Source: JBBSUX01 sp038234045
GTDB lineage: Bacteria > Pseudomonadota > Gammaproteobacteria > Burkholderiales > Burkholderiaceae_C
Assembly (NCBI GenBank): GCA_038234045.1
Contig: JBBSUX010000033.1
Coordinates: forward strand, 1 to 18,915
Length of the DNA stretch: 18,915 nucleotides
Direction: 5' to 3'
A program made the translations under genes and the position numbers. Below are positions 5,727-13,836 of this stretch, piece by piece. Under the pieces are notes generated by a model. It saw only the letters and a list, made by a program, of their open reading frames with translations. It was not told where the DNA came from and did no database searches. Position 1 is the first letter of the stretch. Each line of letters starts with the position of its first letter.

Positions 5727-7352
5727 ATGCAACACGACAAGATTCTAATTCTCGACTTTGGCTCCCAGGTCACGCAGCTCATCGCGCGACGCGTGCGGGA
5801 AGCCAAGGTGTTCTGCGAAGTTCATCCCTGTGATGTCTCGAATGATTGGGTCAATGCATTCGCGGCAGATGGTCATCTCAAAGGTGTGATCCTTTCGGGA
5901 AGTCACGCCAGCATTTACGAAGACACGACCGACAAGGCTCCCCAAGCGGTGTTTGAGCTCGGTGTTCCTGTTTTGGGCATTTGCTACGGCATGCAGGCGA
6001 TGGCTCACCAGCTGGGCGGAAAGGTGGAGGGCGGGCATGACCGGGAATTTGGCTTTGCCGAGGTGCGCGCGCGCGGCCACACCCGGCTCCTTGAAGGGCT
6101 CGAAGACTACGCAACAGCAGATGGTCACGGAATGCTCCATGTCTGGATGAGCCATGGGGACAAGGTTACAGACCTGCCGCCGGGATTCAAGCTGATGGCT
6201 TCGACGCCGTCGTGCCCGATCGCGGGCATGGCGGATGAGGAGCGCCGCTTCTACGCGCTGCAGTTTCATCCGGAAGTCACGCACACCGTCAAAGGCCGGG
6301 CAATCCTCGAGCGCTTCGTGCTGGGTATCTGCCAAGCGCGGCCCGACTGGATCATGGGCAACTATGTTGACGAAGCTGTGGCTCGTATCCGCGCTCAGGT
6401 GGGCGACGAGGAGGTCATCCTCGGACTCTCCGGCGGGGTTGATTCCAGCGTTGCAGCCGCGCTCATTCATCGCGCCATTGGCGACCAGCTGATCTGCGTG
6501 TTCGTCGATCATGGTTTGCTGCGCCTCAACGAGGGCGACATGGTGATGGAAATGTTCAGCGGCAAGCTGCATGCGAAGGTCGTGCGCGTTGATGCGCAGG
6601 AGCTTTTCCTGGGCAAGCTCGCCGGTGTTTCCGATCCCGAAGCCAAGCGCAAAGTCATCGGTCGTGAATTCGTCGAGGTTTTCAAGGCAGAGGCCGAACG
6701 CCTGAAGGCGGGCGCAGACGGTGGTTTGAAAGGCGCCCAGTGGTTGGCGCAGGGAACCATCTACCCGGACGTGATCGAATCCGGCGGTGCGGGCGGCAGC
6801 AAGAAGGCTGTCACCATCAAGAGCCACCACAACGTGGGTGGACTGCCGGCGGAGCTGGGCCTCAAGCTGTTGGAGCCGCTGCGTGATCTCTTCAAGGACG
6901 AAGTGCGCGAGCTGGGTGTCGCTTTGGGATTGCCCCCTGATATGGTCTACCGCCACCCGTTTCCCGGACCGGGTCTCGGTGTGCGTATTCTCGGAGAGGT
7001 GAAGGCGGAGTATGCGGATCTGCTGCGGCGCGCGGACGCGATCTTCATCGAGGAGTTGCGCAGTTTCAAGGACCCTGCGAGCGATAAAAGCTGGTACGAA
7101 TTGACCAGCCAGGCATTTACGGTGTTTCTACCCGTCAAAAGCGTGGGCGTGATGGGCGATGGTCGCACCTACGACTACGTGGTGGCTTTGCGCGCTGTAC
7201 AGACCAGCGATTTCATGACTGCCGACTGGGCCGAGCTGCCCTACGCCCTTCTGAAGAAGGTTTCCAGCCGAATCATCAATGAAGTCCGTGGCATCAACCG
7301 CGTGACCTACGACGTGAGTTCCAAGCCACCAGCAACCATTGAGTGGGAATAG
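5727..7352 (+). CDS. guaA: GMP synthase (glutamine-hydrolysing) GuaA
   Basis: GuaA aminates XMP to GMP using glutamine and ATP. The 541-residue protein has the two expected parts. The class I glutamine amidotransferase (about 1-205) has the oxyanion segment LSGSHASIYE, the nucleophile Cys86 in GICYGMQAMAHQLGG, and His181/Glu183 in QFHPEVTHT. The ATP-pyrophosphatase part has the P-loop LSGGVDSSVAAALIHRA (234-250). The C-terminal XMP-binding/dimerisation domain has HHNVGGLP, RHPFPGPGLGVRI and the ending NEVRGINRVTYDVSSKPPAT-IEWE. The segment LKAGADGGLKGAQWLAQGTI, longer than in E. coli GuaA (525 aa), is typical of betaproteobacterial versions as I remember them. The ATG at 5727 is chosen because MQHDKILILDFGSQVTQLIA is the family N-terminus; the frame is open 20 codons further upstream, inside the repeat. 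The ribosome site is weak (CGGG). Confidence 0.98.
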   Translation: MQHDKILILDFGSQVTQLIARRVREAKVFCEVHPCDVSNDWVNAFAADGHLKGVILSGSHASIYEDTTDKAPQAVFELGVPVLGICYGMQAMAHQLGGKVEGGHDREFGFAEVRARGHTRLLEGLEDYATADGHGMLHVWMSHGDKVTDLPPGFKLMASTPSCPIAGMADEERRFYALQFHPEVTHTVKGRAILERFVLGICQARPDWIMGNYVDEAVARIRAQVGDEEVILGLSGGVDSSVAAALIHRAIGDQLICVFVDHGLLRLNEGDMVMEMFSGKLHAKVVRVDAQELFLGKLAGVSDPEAKRKVIGREFVEVFKAEAERLKAGADGGLKGAQWLAQGTIYPDVIESGGAGGSKKAVTIKSHHNVGGLPAELGLKLLEPLRDLFKDEVRELGVALGLPPDMVYRHPFPGPGLGVRILGEVKAEYADLLRRADAIFIEELRSFKDPASDKSWYELTSQAFTVFLPVKSVGVMGDGRTYDYVVALRAVQTSDFMTADWAELPYALLKKVSSRIINEVRGINRVTYDVSSKPPATIEWE

Positions 7353-7364
7353 GAAATGCGCGAT

Positions 7365-7380
7365 GGTGCTGTATTGCACC
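7365..7380 (+). terminator. Small hairpin just after guaA
   Basis: GGTGC (7365-7369) and GCACC (7376-7380) form a 5-bp stem with a 6-base loop, 12 bases after the guaA stop. There is no T-run, so it is a weak terminator candidate in the 135-base convergent spacer. Confidence 0.2.
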
Positions 7381-7395
7381 CATGGATACTGGCAG

Positions 7396-7463
7396 CGATG
7401 TGGTACCAGCATTGAGATTTGTCATTAATGCGCTATGAAGTTCATATCACAGCTACCACATCG
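7396..7463. repeat. Perfect 10-bp inverted repeat in the guaA / phosphoesterase convergent spacer
   Basis: CGATGTGGTA (7396-7405) is the exact reverse complement of TACCACATCG (7454-7463). The 48-base loop holds a smaller inverted repeat ATGAA-G-TTCAT (7435-7445). It may fold into a branched hairpin at the ends of two convergent transcripts; no function is known to me. Confidence 0.4.
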
Positions 7464-7487
7464 ATAGCAATTGGAGGGGTTTCAGCA

Positions 7488-8249
7488 CTACAGCTCAATC
7501 ACCAGCGACGCATCGAAGCCGTTGTTCTCGACATCGCCGCCGCGCGCGTAGCCGCGAGGATTAGCGACGATGCGCGTCGCGCCCACCCGATAGTCAAAGC
7601 TGTCGTGCACATGTCCGTGCAACCACAGCGCAGGGTGCCAGCGGTGGATGTGCGTTTCGAGGTCCGATACAAAGCATGCGTTGAGCGCCGAGCCGGCGAA
7701 GCGCGGATGAACACTCCCAGGGCTCGGTGCGTAGTGCGTGACAACCACCGTCGGCCCTGAGTGCGGTTGCGCAAACTTGCCCTCGAACCAGGCTACGGAA
7801 TCATCGAAAAGTAATTGCGACGCCGCGGGTGTGAAGCGGTCGTCGAAATCGGGCGCCAAACGGATTCGGGAGAAGTCACGCACCAGCTCAGTTGCCTGCT
7901 TGAGCCCGGCCTCCCGCTGCGCCGCCGAATCGAAGAAACGATAGTCGGACCACAGCGTGCAGCCCAAAAAACGCACGCCGTTGTGATGCCATTCGTCCTG
8001 TTCCAGCACCCGCACCGAAGTGCCCTTGGCATGCTCGCGCAGTTCGCGGTAGGTCGTAACCAGATCGCTGCCATAGAACTCGTGATTGCCGGCAACAAAC
8101 AGCGTTGGCTGCGAAAACTCGCGAGCCCATGCGATGGATCCAGCGGGGCGTAGCAGGTCGCCCGCAATCACCACCACCTCGGCATCGAAGGTTGGCAGGC
8201 TCATCGGCTGAACCGAGATATGAAGGTCGGACAGCAACGCAATTTTCAT
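7488..8249 (-). CDS. Metallophosphoesterase (calcineurin-like, single domain)
   Basis: A 253-residue soluble protein made of one calcineurin-like metallophosphoesterase domain with two metal sites. All five motifs are present in order: Asp8 and His10 in MKIALLSDLHIS, Asp31 in VIAGDLL, Asn55-His56 in VAGNHEFYG, the histidine of VVVTHYAPSPGS, and LHGHVHDSFDY (GHxH) near the C-terminus. The region after GHVHD (RVGATRIVANPRGYARGGDVE) is the usual closing strand with the NPRGY motif. Family members hydrolyse phosphodiesters or phosphomonoesters of very varied kinds; the substrate cannot be predicted. The ATG at 8249 is chosen because the first strand MKIALLSDLH then begins the protein, as usual; the frame is open 36 codons upstream but without family similarity, and no clear Shine-Dalgarno is seen. 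It lies on the same strand as the regulator behind it, 179 bases apart. Confidence 0.9.
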   Translation of the reverse strand: MKIALLSDLHISVQPMSLPTFDAEVVVIAGDLLRPAGSIAWAREFSQPTLFVAGNHEFYGSDLVTTYRELREHAKGTSVRVLEQDEWHHNGVRFLGCTLWSDYRFFDSAAQREAGLKQATELVRDFSRIRLAPDFDDRFTPAASQLLFDDSVAWFEGKFAQPHSGPTVVVTHYAPSPGSVHPRFAGSALNACFVSDLETHIHRWHPALWLHGHVHDSFDYRVGATRIVANPRGYARGGDVENNGFDASLVIEL

Positions 8250-8428
8250 GATGAGGTATCGTTTCGGCTTGATGTCCAGGCTACCGTCTAGATTTGCAGT
8301 CCCGCCCGTTTGTGGCGCTGCGAACATCGATTTTCGGCGATGGCAACGACCTCGCAAGGGTCAATATTTGCACGTTCCATGGGTTCGCTCACGGACTTGA
8401 CCTTTAATCCAATGCTGATCTTCCCGAT

Positions 8429-9856
8429 TCACGCGGCATCGCTGCCGGATGAGTAGGGAGCAAACCGACTTTCGTCGGCATTGATCCGGAGCGCTCTTCC
8501 TACAAACGGGAAAGCCCGTTGGGGGCATCCGGTGCGCTCGCAGACTTTGCAGCCCATTCCAATGGGTGTCGCAATGCCCGGATCATCCAGGTTGATGCCG
8601 CGGGAATAGACAAGGCGACGTGCATGCTGGATGTCGCAACCCAGCGCTACCGAGAAGGTTTTGGTGGGTGCACCGAACCCTCCATGGGTCTTCGAAACCG
8701 TCCGGGCGATCCACAGATAAGTACGGCCATCTGGCATGCGTGCAAGCTGCGGCAGGATCTTTCCCGGCTGGGCGAACGCTTCATACACATTCCAGAGTGG
8801 ACATGTGCCCCCGGTCTTGGAGAAATGGAAGTGGGTTGCCGACTGCCTCTTGGAGATGTTTCCGGCGCGGTCGACGCGGATGAAGAAGAAGGGCACACCG
8901 GGAGCGTCAATACGCTGCAAGGTACTCAGTCGATGACAGATGGTTTCGAACCCAACGCCGAAGCGGCTTGAGAGTCGGTCAATGTCGTATCGCAGCTCTT
9001 CAGCTGCCTGCAAGAATGAACCGTACGGCAGCATCAGGGCGCCGGCAAAGTAGTTGGCCAGCGCGATCCTCGTCAGCGTCTGGGCTTGGAGATCCTGCTC
9101 GAAACCTGCTATCCGGACCCAGGACTCCAGCAAAGGCGCTTCGTCAAGAAGCGCTATCTGAGTGGCGACCTGAAAGGCCTGCTGACCCGGCTCGAGGTTG
9201 CTGGAGATTTGCAAAACCCGGCCGACGGGATCGTAGGAACGCTGCCCTGACTGGGAATGAGTGACCAGTACGAGCCGAATTCGATGGCGCTCAAGCAGCC
9301 GTACGCCTAACCAGTCCAGCAGTTTCAAATCACTCGATGCAGCTTCTTCAGCAAGAGCTTCGGCAGCGCGATCGATACTGTCGAAATGATTCTGCTGCGC
9401 GTAGAAAAAATCGCGTACGCGCTCGAATGCCATTGGGCGCGCGATCTGATCTGCGGTACGGTCGTCCCCGATCTGCGCGGCCATTTCTTCGAGTCGCTGT
9501 TCCGCGTTCACTTTGCGCCTGTAAAGGGCAAGCAGTGCTTGCGCGACTGTGGGCATTTGCGATGCGATCTCACGCAGTTCCGTGAGCGCCAAAGGTTCGA
9601 CATCAGGATTCCCGGCAAGCGCCACCTGCATCTGGGTGACCAGCCGGGTTTGCTGGTCGGGCGAGAACTGCTGAACGTCGACGCCGAGTGTGCGATTGAT
9701 TTTCAGCAGTACGGCATCTGTCAGCGGCCGCTGGTTTTGTTCGAGCTGATTCAAATAACTCGGCGATAACCCCAGCGTTTGGGCCATCGCCACTTGGGAA
9801 ACGCCACGCTCCGCTCTCAGCTTGCGCAAGCGGACGCCCATGTATGCTTTTTTCAT
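8429..9856 (-). CDS. XRE-family short-chain fatty acyl-CoA transcriptional regulator (RamB/PrpR-like)
   Basis: A 475-residue cytoplasmic regulator with three parts. Residues about 8-62 form an XRE/HTH_3 DNA-binding domain (LRKLRAERGVSQVAMAQTLG, SPSYLNQLEQNQRPLTDAVL). The middle (about 180-310) corresponds to the ImmA/IrrE-like segment of this family. The C-terminus (about 315-455) is the DUF2083 short-chain acyl-CoA regulator domain, with FHFSKTGGTCPLWNVYEAF (Cys352) and GMGCKVCERTGCPQRAFPF (Cys436, Cys439, Cys444). This architecture is that of actinobacterial RamB and mycobacterial PrpR, which control acetate/propionate genes; mycobacterial PrpR is reported to hold an Fe-S cluster and bind acyl-CoA through this domain. 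The start at 9856 has GGAGA 10 bases upstream. It is divergent from prpC, so it very likely controls the methylcitrate operon and itself. Most betaproteobacterial prp operons I know use a sigma-54 Fis-type PrpR instead. Confidence 0.9.
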   Translation of the reverse strand: MKKAYMGVRLRKLRAERGVSQVAMAQTLGLSPSYLNQLEQNQRPLTDAVLLKINRTLGVDVQQFSPDQQTRLVTQMQVALAGNPDVEPLALTELREIASQMPTVAQALLALYRRKVNAEQRLEEMAAQIGDDRTADQIARPMAFERVRDFFYAQQNHFDSIDRAAEALAEEAASSDLKLLDWLGVRLLERHRIRLVLVTHSQSGQRSYDPVGRVLQISSNLEPGQQAFQVATQIALLDEAPLLESWVRIAGFEQDLQAQTLTRIALANYFAGALMLPYGSFLQAAEELRYDIDRLSSRFGVGFETICHRLSTLQRIDAPGVPFFFIRVDRAGNISKRQSATHFHFSKTGGTCPLWNVYEAFAQPGKILPQLARMPDGRTYLWIARTVSKTHGGFGAPTKTFSVALGCDIQHARRLVYSRGINLDDPGIATPIGMGCKVCERTGCPQRAFPFVGRALRINADESRFAPYSSGSDAA

Positions 9857-9874
9857 TGCTCAAGATTCTCCATC

Positions 9875-9964
9875 TTCGCAAGCTTCGCAGATTTGCGTGC
9901 CGTAATTCGCAAGTATTTCCACTCGGCATCTTCAATGAAAACGCAATTGTGCGTACATTGCGAA
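9875..9964. promoter_or_regulatory. Candidate operator cluster for the acyl-CoA regulator in the prpC upstream spacer
   Basis: The 133-bp spacer between the regulator and prpC (9857-9989) repeats one word. TTCGCA occurs at 9875, 9884 and 9906, and its complement TGCGAA at 9959-9964. Three of these extend to TTCGCAA (9875-9881, 9906-9912, and reverse 9958-9964). Two inverted repeats of identical form CGCA-N4-TGCG stand at 9886-9897 and 9942-9953, 56 bp apart; the second extends to ACGCA-ATTG-TGCGT. Mycobacterial PrpR and corynebacterial RamB recognise TTTGCAAA-like sites, so the TTCGCAA word is plausible as a variant. The sites sit where both divergent promoters must lie. Binding is inferred. 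Confidence 0.5.
9931..9959 (+). promoter_or_regulatory. prpC: Possible promoter for the prpC operon
   Basis: TTCAAT (9931-9936) and TACATT (9954-9959) are separated by 17 bases. The -10-like box is fair and the -35 box is poor, which would suit an activator-dependent promoter. The CGCA-N4-TGCG element at 9942-9953 fills the spacer and TGCGAA overlaps the -10 end. Speculative. Confidence 0.25.
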
Positions 9965-9989
9965 GAACCGCTACGAACCAGGAGACAGC

Positions 9990-11156
9990 ATGTCCAACAC
10001 CACCCCAGCACCGGCGCCTCAAGCATTCAAGCCCAAAAAATCCGTAGCGCTTTCTGGCGTTCCCGCAGGCAATACCGCCTTGTGCACGGTCGGGCGAAAC
10101 GGCAATGAGCTGCAGTATCGGGGCTATGACATCCTCGACATAGCAGAGGTGTGCGAGTTCGAGGAAATCGCGCATTTGCTGGTTCACGGCAAGCTCCCGA
10201 CTGCGGCCGAACTCAAGGCCTACAAGGCACGGCTCAAGGCGATGCGAGCGCTTCCTGCTAGCGTTAAAGTAGCGCTCGAACAAATTCCCGCTGCAGCGCA
10301 TCCGATGGACGTGATGCGAACCGGCGTCTCAGCGCTCGGCTGTGTACTTCCCGAAAAGGACGACCACAACCATCCCGGCGCGCGCGATATTGCCGACCGT
10401 CTGATGGCGTCGCTTGGCTCGATCCTTTTGTATTGGTATCACTGGGCCACGCACGGAAAGCGAATTGACGTGGAGACCGATGATGAGTCGATCGGCGGGC
10501 ATTTCCTGCATCTGCTGCATGGTGAAGCGCCCTGCGACAGCTGGGTGCGTGCGATGCACACATCGCTCAATCTGTATGCCGAGCACGAGTTCAATGCATC
10601 GACCTTTGCAGCACGGGTGATCGCCGGAACCGGAAGCGACATGTATTCGGCCATTGCCGGCGCGATCGGTGCCTTGCGCGGGCCCAAGCACGGCGGCGCC
10701 AACGAAGTGGCTTTCGAAATCCAGAAGCGGTACGACAGCCCTGACGAAGCGGAGGCCGACATCCGCCGCCGGGTCGAGTCCAAAGAGGTCGTGATCGGAT
10801 TCGGCCATCCGGTCTACACCGTAAGCGATCCGCGCAACGTGGTCATCAAGGGAGTGGCACAGTCTCTGTCGAAGGAGGCCGGATCCATGAAAATGTTCGA
10901 CATTGCCGAGCGCCTGGAAACCGTGATGTGGGACATCAAGAAGATGTTCCCGAATCTCGATTGGTTCAGTGCCGTGAGTTATCACATGATGGGTGTGCCG
11001 ACCGCCATGTTCACGCCCTTGTTCGTCATTGCCCGAACCAGTGGCTGGGCAGCCCACATCATCGAGCAGCGGGTCGACAACAAGATCATCCGGCCGAGTG
11101 CCAACTATGTCGGTCCGGAAGATCAGACTTTCGTCGCAATCGGATCGCGTACCTGA
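9990..11156 (+). CDS. prpC: 2-methylcitrate synthase PrpC
   Basis: PrpC condenses propionyl-CoA with oxaloacetate to 2-methylcitrate, the entry to the methylcitrate cycle. The 388-residue protein belongs to the short, type II-like citrate synthase branch. Catalytic residues are His234 in GPKHGGANEVAF, His273 in GFGHPVYTVSDPRN, and Asp324 in PNLDWFSAVSYHMMGVP. The HPVYxVxDPR form and the N-terminal LSGVPAGNTALCTVGRNGNE-LQYRGYDI region are those of PrpC and not of the main GltA, which is about 430 aa. The ATG at 9990 has GGAG (9981-9984) 5 bases upstream. It is first in an operon with acnD (80 bases), prpF, the lyase and the hydrolase, and divergent from the acyl-CoA regulator. Some PrpC enzymes also accept acetyl-CoA, so a side role in citrate synthesis is possible. 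Confidence 0.96.
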   Translation: MSNTTPAPAPQAFKPKKSVALSGVPAGNTALCTVGRNGNELQYRGYDILDIAEVCEFEEIAHLLVHGKLPTAAELKAYKARLKAMRALPASVKVALEQIPAAAHPMDVMRTGVSALGCVLPEKDDHNHPGARDIADRLMASLGSILLYWYHWATHGKRIDVETDDESIGGHFLHLLHGEAPCDSWVRAMHTSLNLYAEHEFNASTFAARVIAGTGSDMYSAIAGAIGALRGPKHGGANEVAFEIQKRYDSPDEAEADIRRRVESKEVVIGFGHPVYTVSDPRNVVIKGVAQSLSKEAGSMKMFDIAERLETVMWDIKKMFPNLDWFSAVSYHMMGVPTAMFTPLFVIARTSGWAAHIIEQRVDNKIIRPSANYVGPEDQTFVAIGSRT

Positions 11157-11236
11157 GCGTGCCTGTTTCCACCGGCCTGGCACTGTCTGCCATGCTGGCG
11201 CCTGAGCTTTTCACCTTCGGTTTTCGCATCCACGCC

Positions 11237-13834
11237 ATGAACTCTGAATTTCGCAAGAACCTGCCGGACACGGCTCTGGATTACTTTGACACCCGCTCGG
11301 CGGTGGAAACCTTGAAGGGGGGGGCATGGAAGCGGATGCCCTACACCTCGCGCGTCCATGCAGAAAACCTCCTGCGTCGTTGCGATCCGGCCATCCTTGA
11401 TGCGAGTCTTCTGCAGCTCATCGATGGCAAACAGGAGCGCGACTTTCCGTGGTACCCCGCCCGCGTGGTCTGTCATGACATCCTCGGACAAACTGCTTTG
11501 GTCGATCTGGCCGGTTTGCGGGACGCGATCGCCGAGCAGGGAGGGGATCCGGCCCAAGTGAATCCGGTGGTGCCGGTTCAGCTCATCGTCGATCACTCGC
11601 TGGCGGTGGAAAGTGCAGGATTCGACCCGGATGCCTTCGCGAAAAATCGCGCGGTGGAAGACCGGCGCAACGTCGACCGCTTCGACTTTATCGACTGGAC
11701 CAAAAAAGCCTTCACCAATATGGAGGTCATTCCTCCTGGCAACGGCATCATGCATCAGATCAACCTCGAGCGGATGAGCCCGGTGGTGCAGGTGCAGGGT
11801 GGCGTCGCCTTCGCCGATACGCTTGTCGGAACCGACAGCCATACACCCCACGTCAACGCGCTCGGTGTTATCGCCATTGGTGTCGGAGGCCTGGAGGCTG
11901 AGAGCGTCATGCTCGGCAGGGCATCATGGATGCGCTTGCCGGATATCGTTGCGGTAGAACTTTCAGGCAAGCCGCAGCCCGGAATCACGGCAACCGATAT
12001 CGTTCTCGAATTGACGCAGTTTTTGCGCCAATCGAAAGTGGTCGGCGCCTACCTTGAATTTCGCGGTGAAGGCGCAGCGAGCCTGACCCTCGGCGACCGG
12101 GCGACCATTTCCAACATGGCACCCGAATACGGCGCAACCGCAGCGCTCTTCTTCATCGACCAGCAGACCATCGACTATCTTCGTCTTACCGGCCGCACCG
12201 AAGAGCAGATCAAGCTCGTGGAAATCTATGCGCGTCAGGCTGGTCTCTGGTCGGACACGCTGGCTGAAGCAGTATATCCACGTACCTTGCACTTCGATCT
12301 TTCGAGCGTGGTCCGCAATATGGCAGGACCTTCCAACCCTCATGCGCGCGTCGCCACCACAGAGCTGACCGAACGTGGCATCGCAGGCGCCTGGCAGGAG
12401 ACACCCGGCGAGATGCCGGATGGCGCGGTGATAATTGCCGCCATCACCAGTTGCACCAATACGTCTAATCCGCGCAATGTGATCGCGGCAGGTTTGTTGG
12501 CACGCAACGCGAACGCGCGCGGACTCATTCGCAAGCCCTGGGTCAAAAGCTCCCTGGCGCCGGGTTCACGCGCGGTGCAGCTCTATCTGGAAGAAGCAGG
12601 GCTGCTGCCCGAACTCGAAGAGCTCGGTTTTGGCATTGTCGGTTTTGCATGCACCACCTGCAACGGAATGAGCGGCGCGCTCGATCCCGCGATCCAGGAG
12701 GAAATACTGGCTCGTGATCTGTACACCACAGCGGTGCTTTCCGGCAATCGCAACTTCGATGGGCGCATCCATCCCTATGCCAAACAGGCATTCCTGGCGT
12801 CGCCCCCGCTCGTCGTCGCCTACGCAATCGCGGGCACGATCCGATTCGACATCGAGAAGGATGTGCTCGGCACCGATGCCGACGGCGTAGCAGTGCGGCT
12901 CAAGGACATCTGGCCCTCCGACGAAGAAATCAACTCCGTGGTGGCCAGCAGCGTGAAGCCGGAACATTTCCGGCAGGTGTATGACCCGATGTTCACGTTC
13001 AAGGTGGATAGCGGTGAGAAAGTGAACCCACTGTATGAATGGCGTCCGCAAAGCACCTATATCCGCAGGCCTCCTTATTGGGAAGGTGCACTCGCCGGAG
13101 AGCGCACGCTGAGCGATCTCAGACCGCTGGCGGTGCTGCCGGACAACATCACCACCGACCATATGTCGCCATCCAACGCTATCCTGCCGCAATCGGCCGC
13201 AGGTGAATATCTGACCCGAATGGGATTGCCGCAAGAGGATTTCAATTCCTATGCGACCCACCGCGGAGATCATTTGACGGCCCAGCGTGCCACCTTTGCC
13301 AACCCGCAACTGGTCAATGAAATGGCGGTGGTCGATGGTGTAGTGAAGAAGGGGTCACTCGCGCGCATCGAACCTGATGGCAAGGTCGTGCGCATGTGGG
13401 AGGCAATCGAAACCTACATGGAGCGAGGCCAGCCGCTGATCATCATTGCCGGTGCTGATTACGGTCAGGGATCTTCCCGTGACTGGGCTGCAAAAGGGGT
13501 TCGCTTGGCGGGGGTCGAAGTCATCGTTGCCGAAGGTTTTGAGCGAATTCACCGCACCAATCTGATCGGCATGGGCACACTGCCATTGCAGTTCAAGTCG
13601 GGAACTACGCGCAAGACCTTGGCTATCGACGGCACCGAAACCTTTTCCGTCACTGGCGACCGCACTCCGCGCTCTGAACTGGTCCTGCATATTGCTCGAC
13701 GCAATGGAGAGACAGTACAGGTTCCCGTGCTGTGTCGTCTCGACACGGAAGAGGAGTGCGCCATTTATGAGGCCGGTGGCGTTCTCCAGCGCTTTGCTCA
13801 GGATTTCCTCGAATCGACAGCGGGAGCACATTGA
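11237..13834 (+). CDS. acnD: Fe/S-dependent 2-methylcitrate dehydratase AcnD
   Basis: AcnD is an aconitase-type enzyme that dehydrates 2-methylcitrate; the product needs PrpF before hydration continues. The 865-residue length is that of AcnD. The three [4Fe-4S] ligands are Cys406 in AAITSCTNTSNPRN and Cys472/Cys475 in GFACTTCNGMSG, with the spacing of E. coli AcnA (66 and 3 residues). The substrate loop QGSSRDWAAKGVRLAGVEVI and the swivel-domain motif DNITTDHMSPSNAI are present. The IGVGGLEAESVMLGR segment is typical of the aconitase A branch. The ATG at 11237 gives the family N-terminus MNSEFRKNLPDTALDYFDTR; the frame is open far upstream through prpC, which is a shadow. No strong Shine-Dalgarno is seen. 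prpF begins 2 bases after its stop, so translation is probably coupled. Confidence 0.96.
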   Translation: MNSEFRKNLPDTALDYFDTRSAVETLKGGAWKRMPYTSRVHAENLLRRCDPAILDASLLQLIDGKQERDFPWYPARVVCHDILGQTALVDLAGLRDAIAEQGGDPAQVNPVVPVQLIVDHSLAVESAGFDPDAFAKNRAVEDRRNVDRFDFIDWTKKAFTNMEVIPPGNGIMHQINLERMSPVVQVQGGVAFADTLVGTDSHTPHVNALGVIAIGVGGLEAESVMLGRASWMRLPDIVAVELSGKPQPGITATDIVLELTQFLRQSKVVGAYLEFRGEGAASLTLGDRATISNMAPEYGATAALFFIDQQTIDYLRLTGRTEEQIKLVEIYARQAGLWSDTLAEAVYPRTLHFDLSSVVRNMAGPSNPHARVATTELTERGIAGAWQETPGEMPDGAVIIAAITSCTNTSNPRNVIAAGLLARNANARGLIRKPWVKSSLAPGSRAVQLYLEEAGLLPELEELGFGIVGFACTTCNGMSGALDPAIQEEILARDLYTTAVLSGNRNFDGRIHPYAKQAFLASPPLVVAYAIAGTIRFDIEKDVLGTDADGVAVRLKDIWPSDEEINSVVASSVKPEHFRQVYDPMFTFKVDSGEKVNPLYEWRPQSTYIRRPPYWEGALAGERTLSDLRPLAVLPDNITTDHMSPSNAILPQSAAGEYLTRMGLPQEDFNSYATHRGDHLTAQRATFANPQLVNEMAVVDGVVKKGSLARIEPDGKVVRMWEAIETYMERGQPLIIIAGADYGQGSSRDWAAKGVRLAGVEVIVAEGFERIHRTNLIGMGTLPLQFKSGTTRKTLAIDGTETFSVTGDRTPRSELVLHIARRNGETVQVPVLCRLDTEEECAIYEAGGVLQRFAQDFLESTAGAH
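13822..13826 (+). promoter_or_regulatory. prpF: Ribosome binding site deciding the prpF start
   Basis: GGGAG lies 10 bases before ATG 13837 but only 4 bases before an in-frame TTG at 13831. This favours the ATG. The site is inside the last codons of acnD. Confidence 0.55.
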
Positions 13835-13836
13835 CC

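Noticed and set aside
5745..6956. Long open frame of 403 codons on the minus strand opposite guaA
   Set aside because: Antisense shadow of guaA with no recognisable domain.
10329..11183. Open frame of 284 codons on the minus strand opposite prpC
   Set aside because: Antisense shadow with unnatural His/Asp-rich composition.
10928..11236. N-terminal extension of AcnD by 103 residues
   Set aside because: Most of it lies in another frame of prpC; ATG 11237 gives the family N-terminus.
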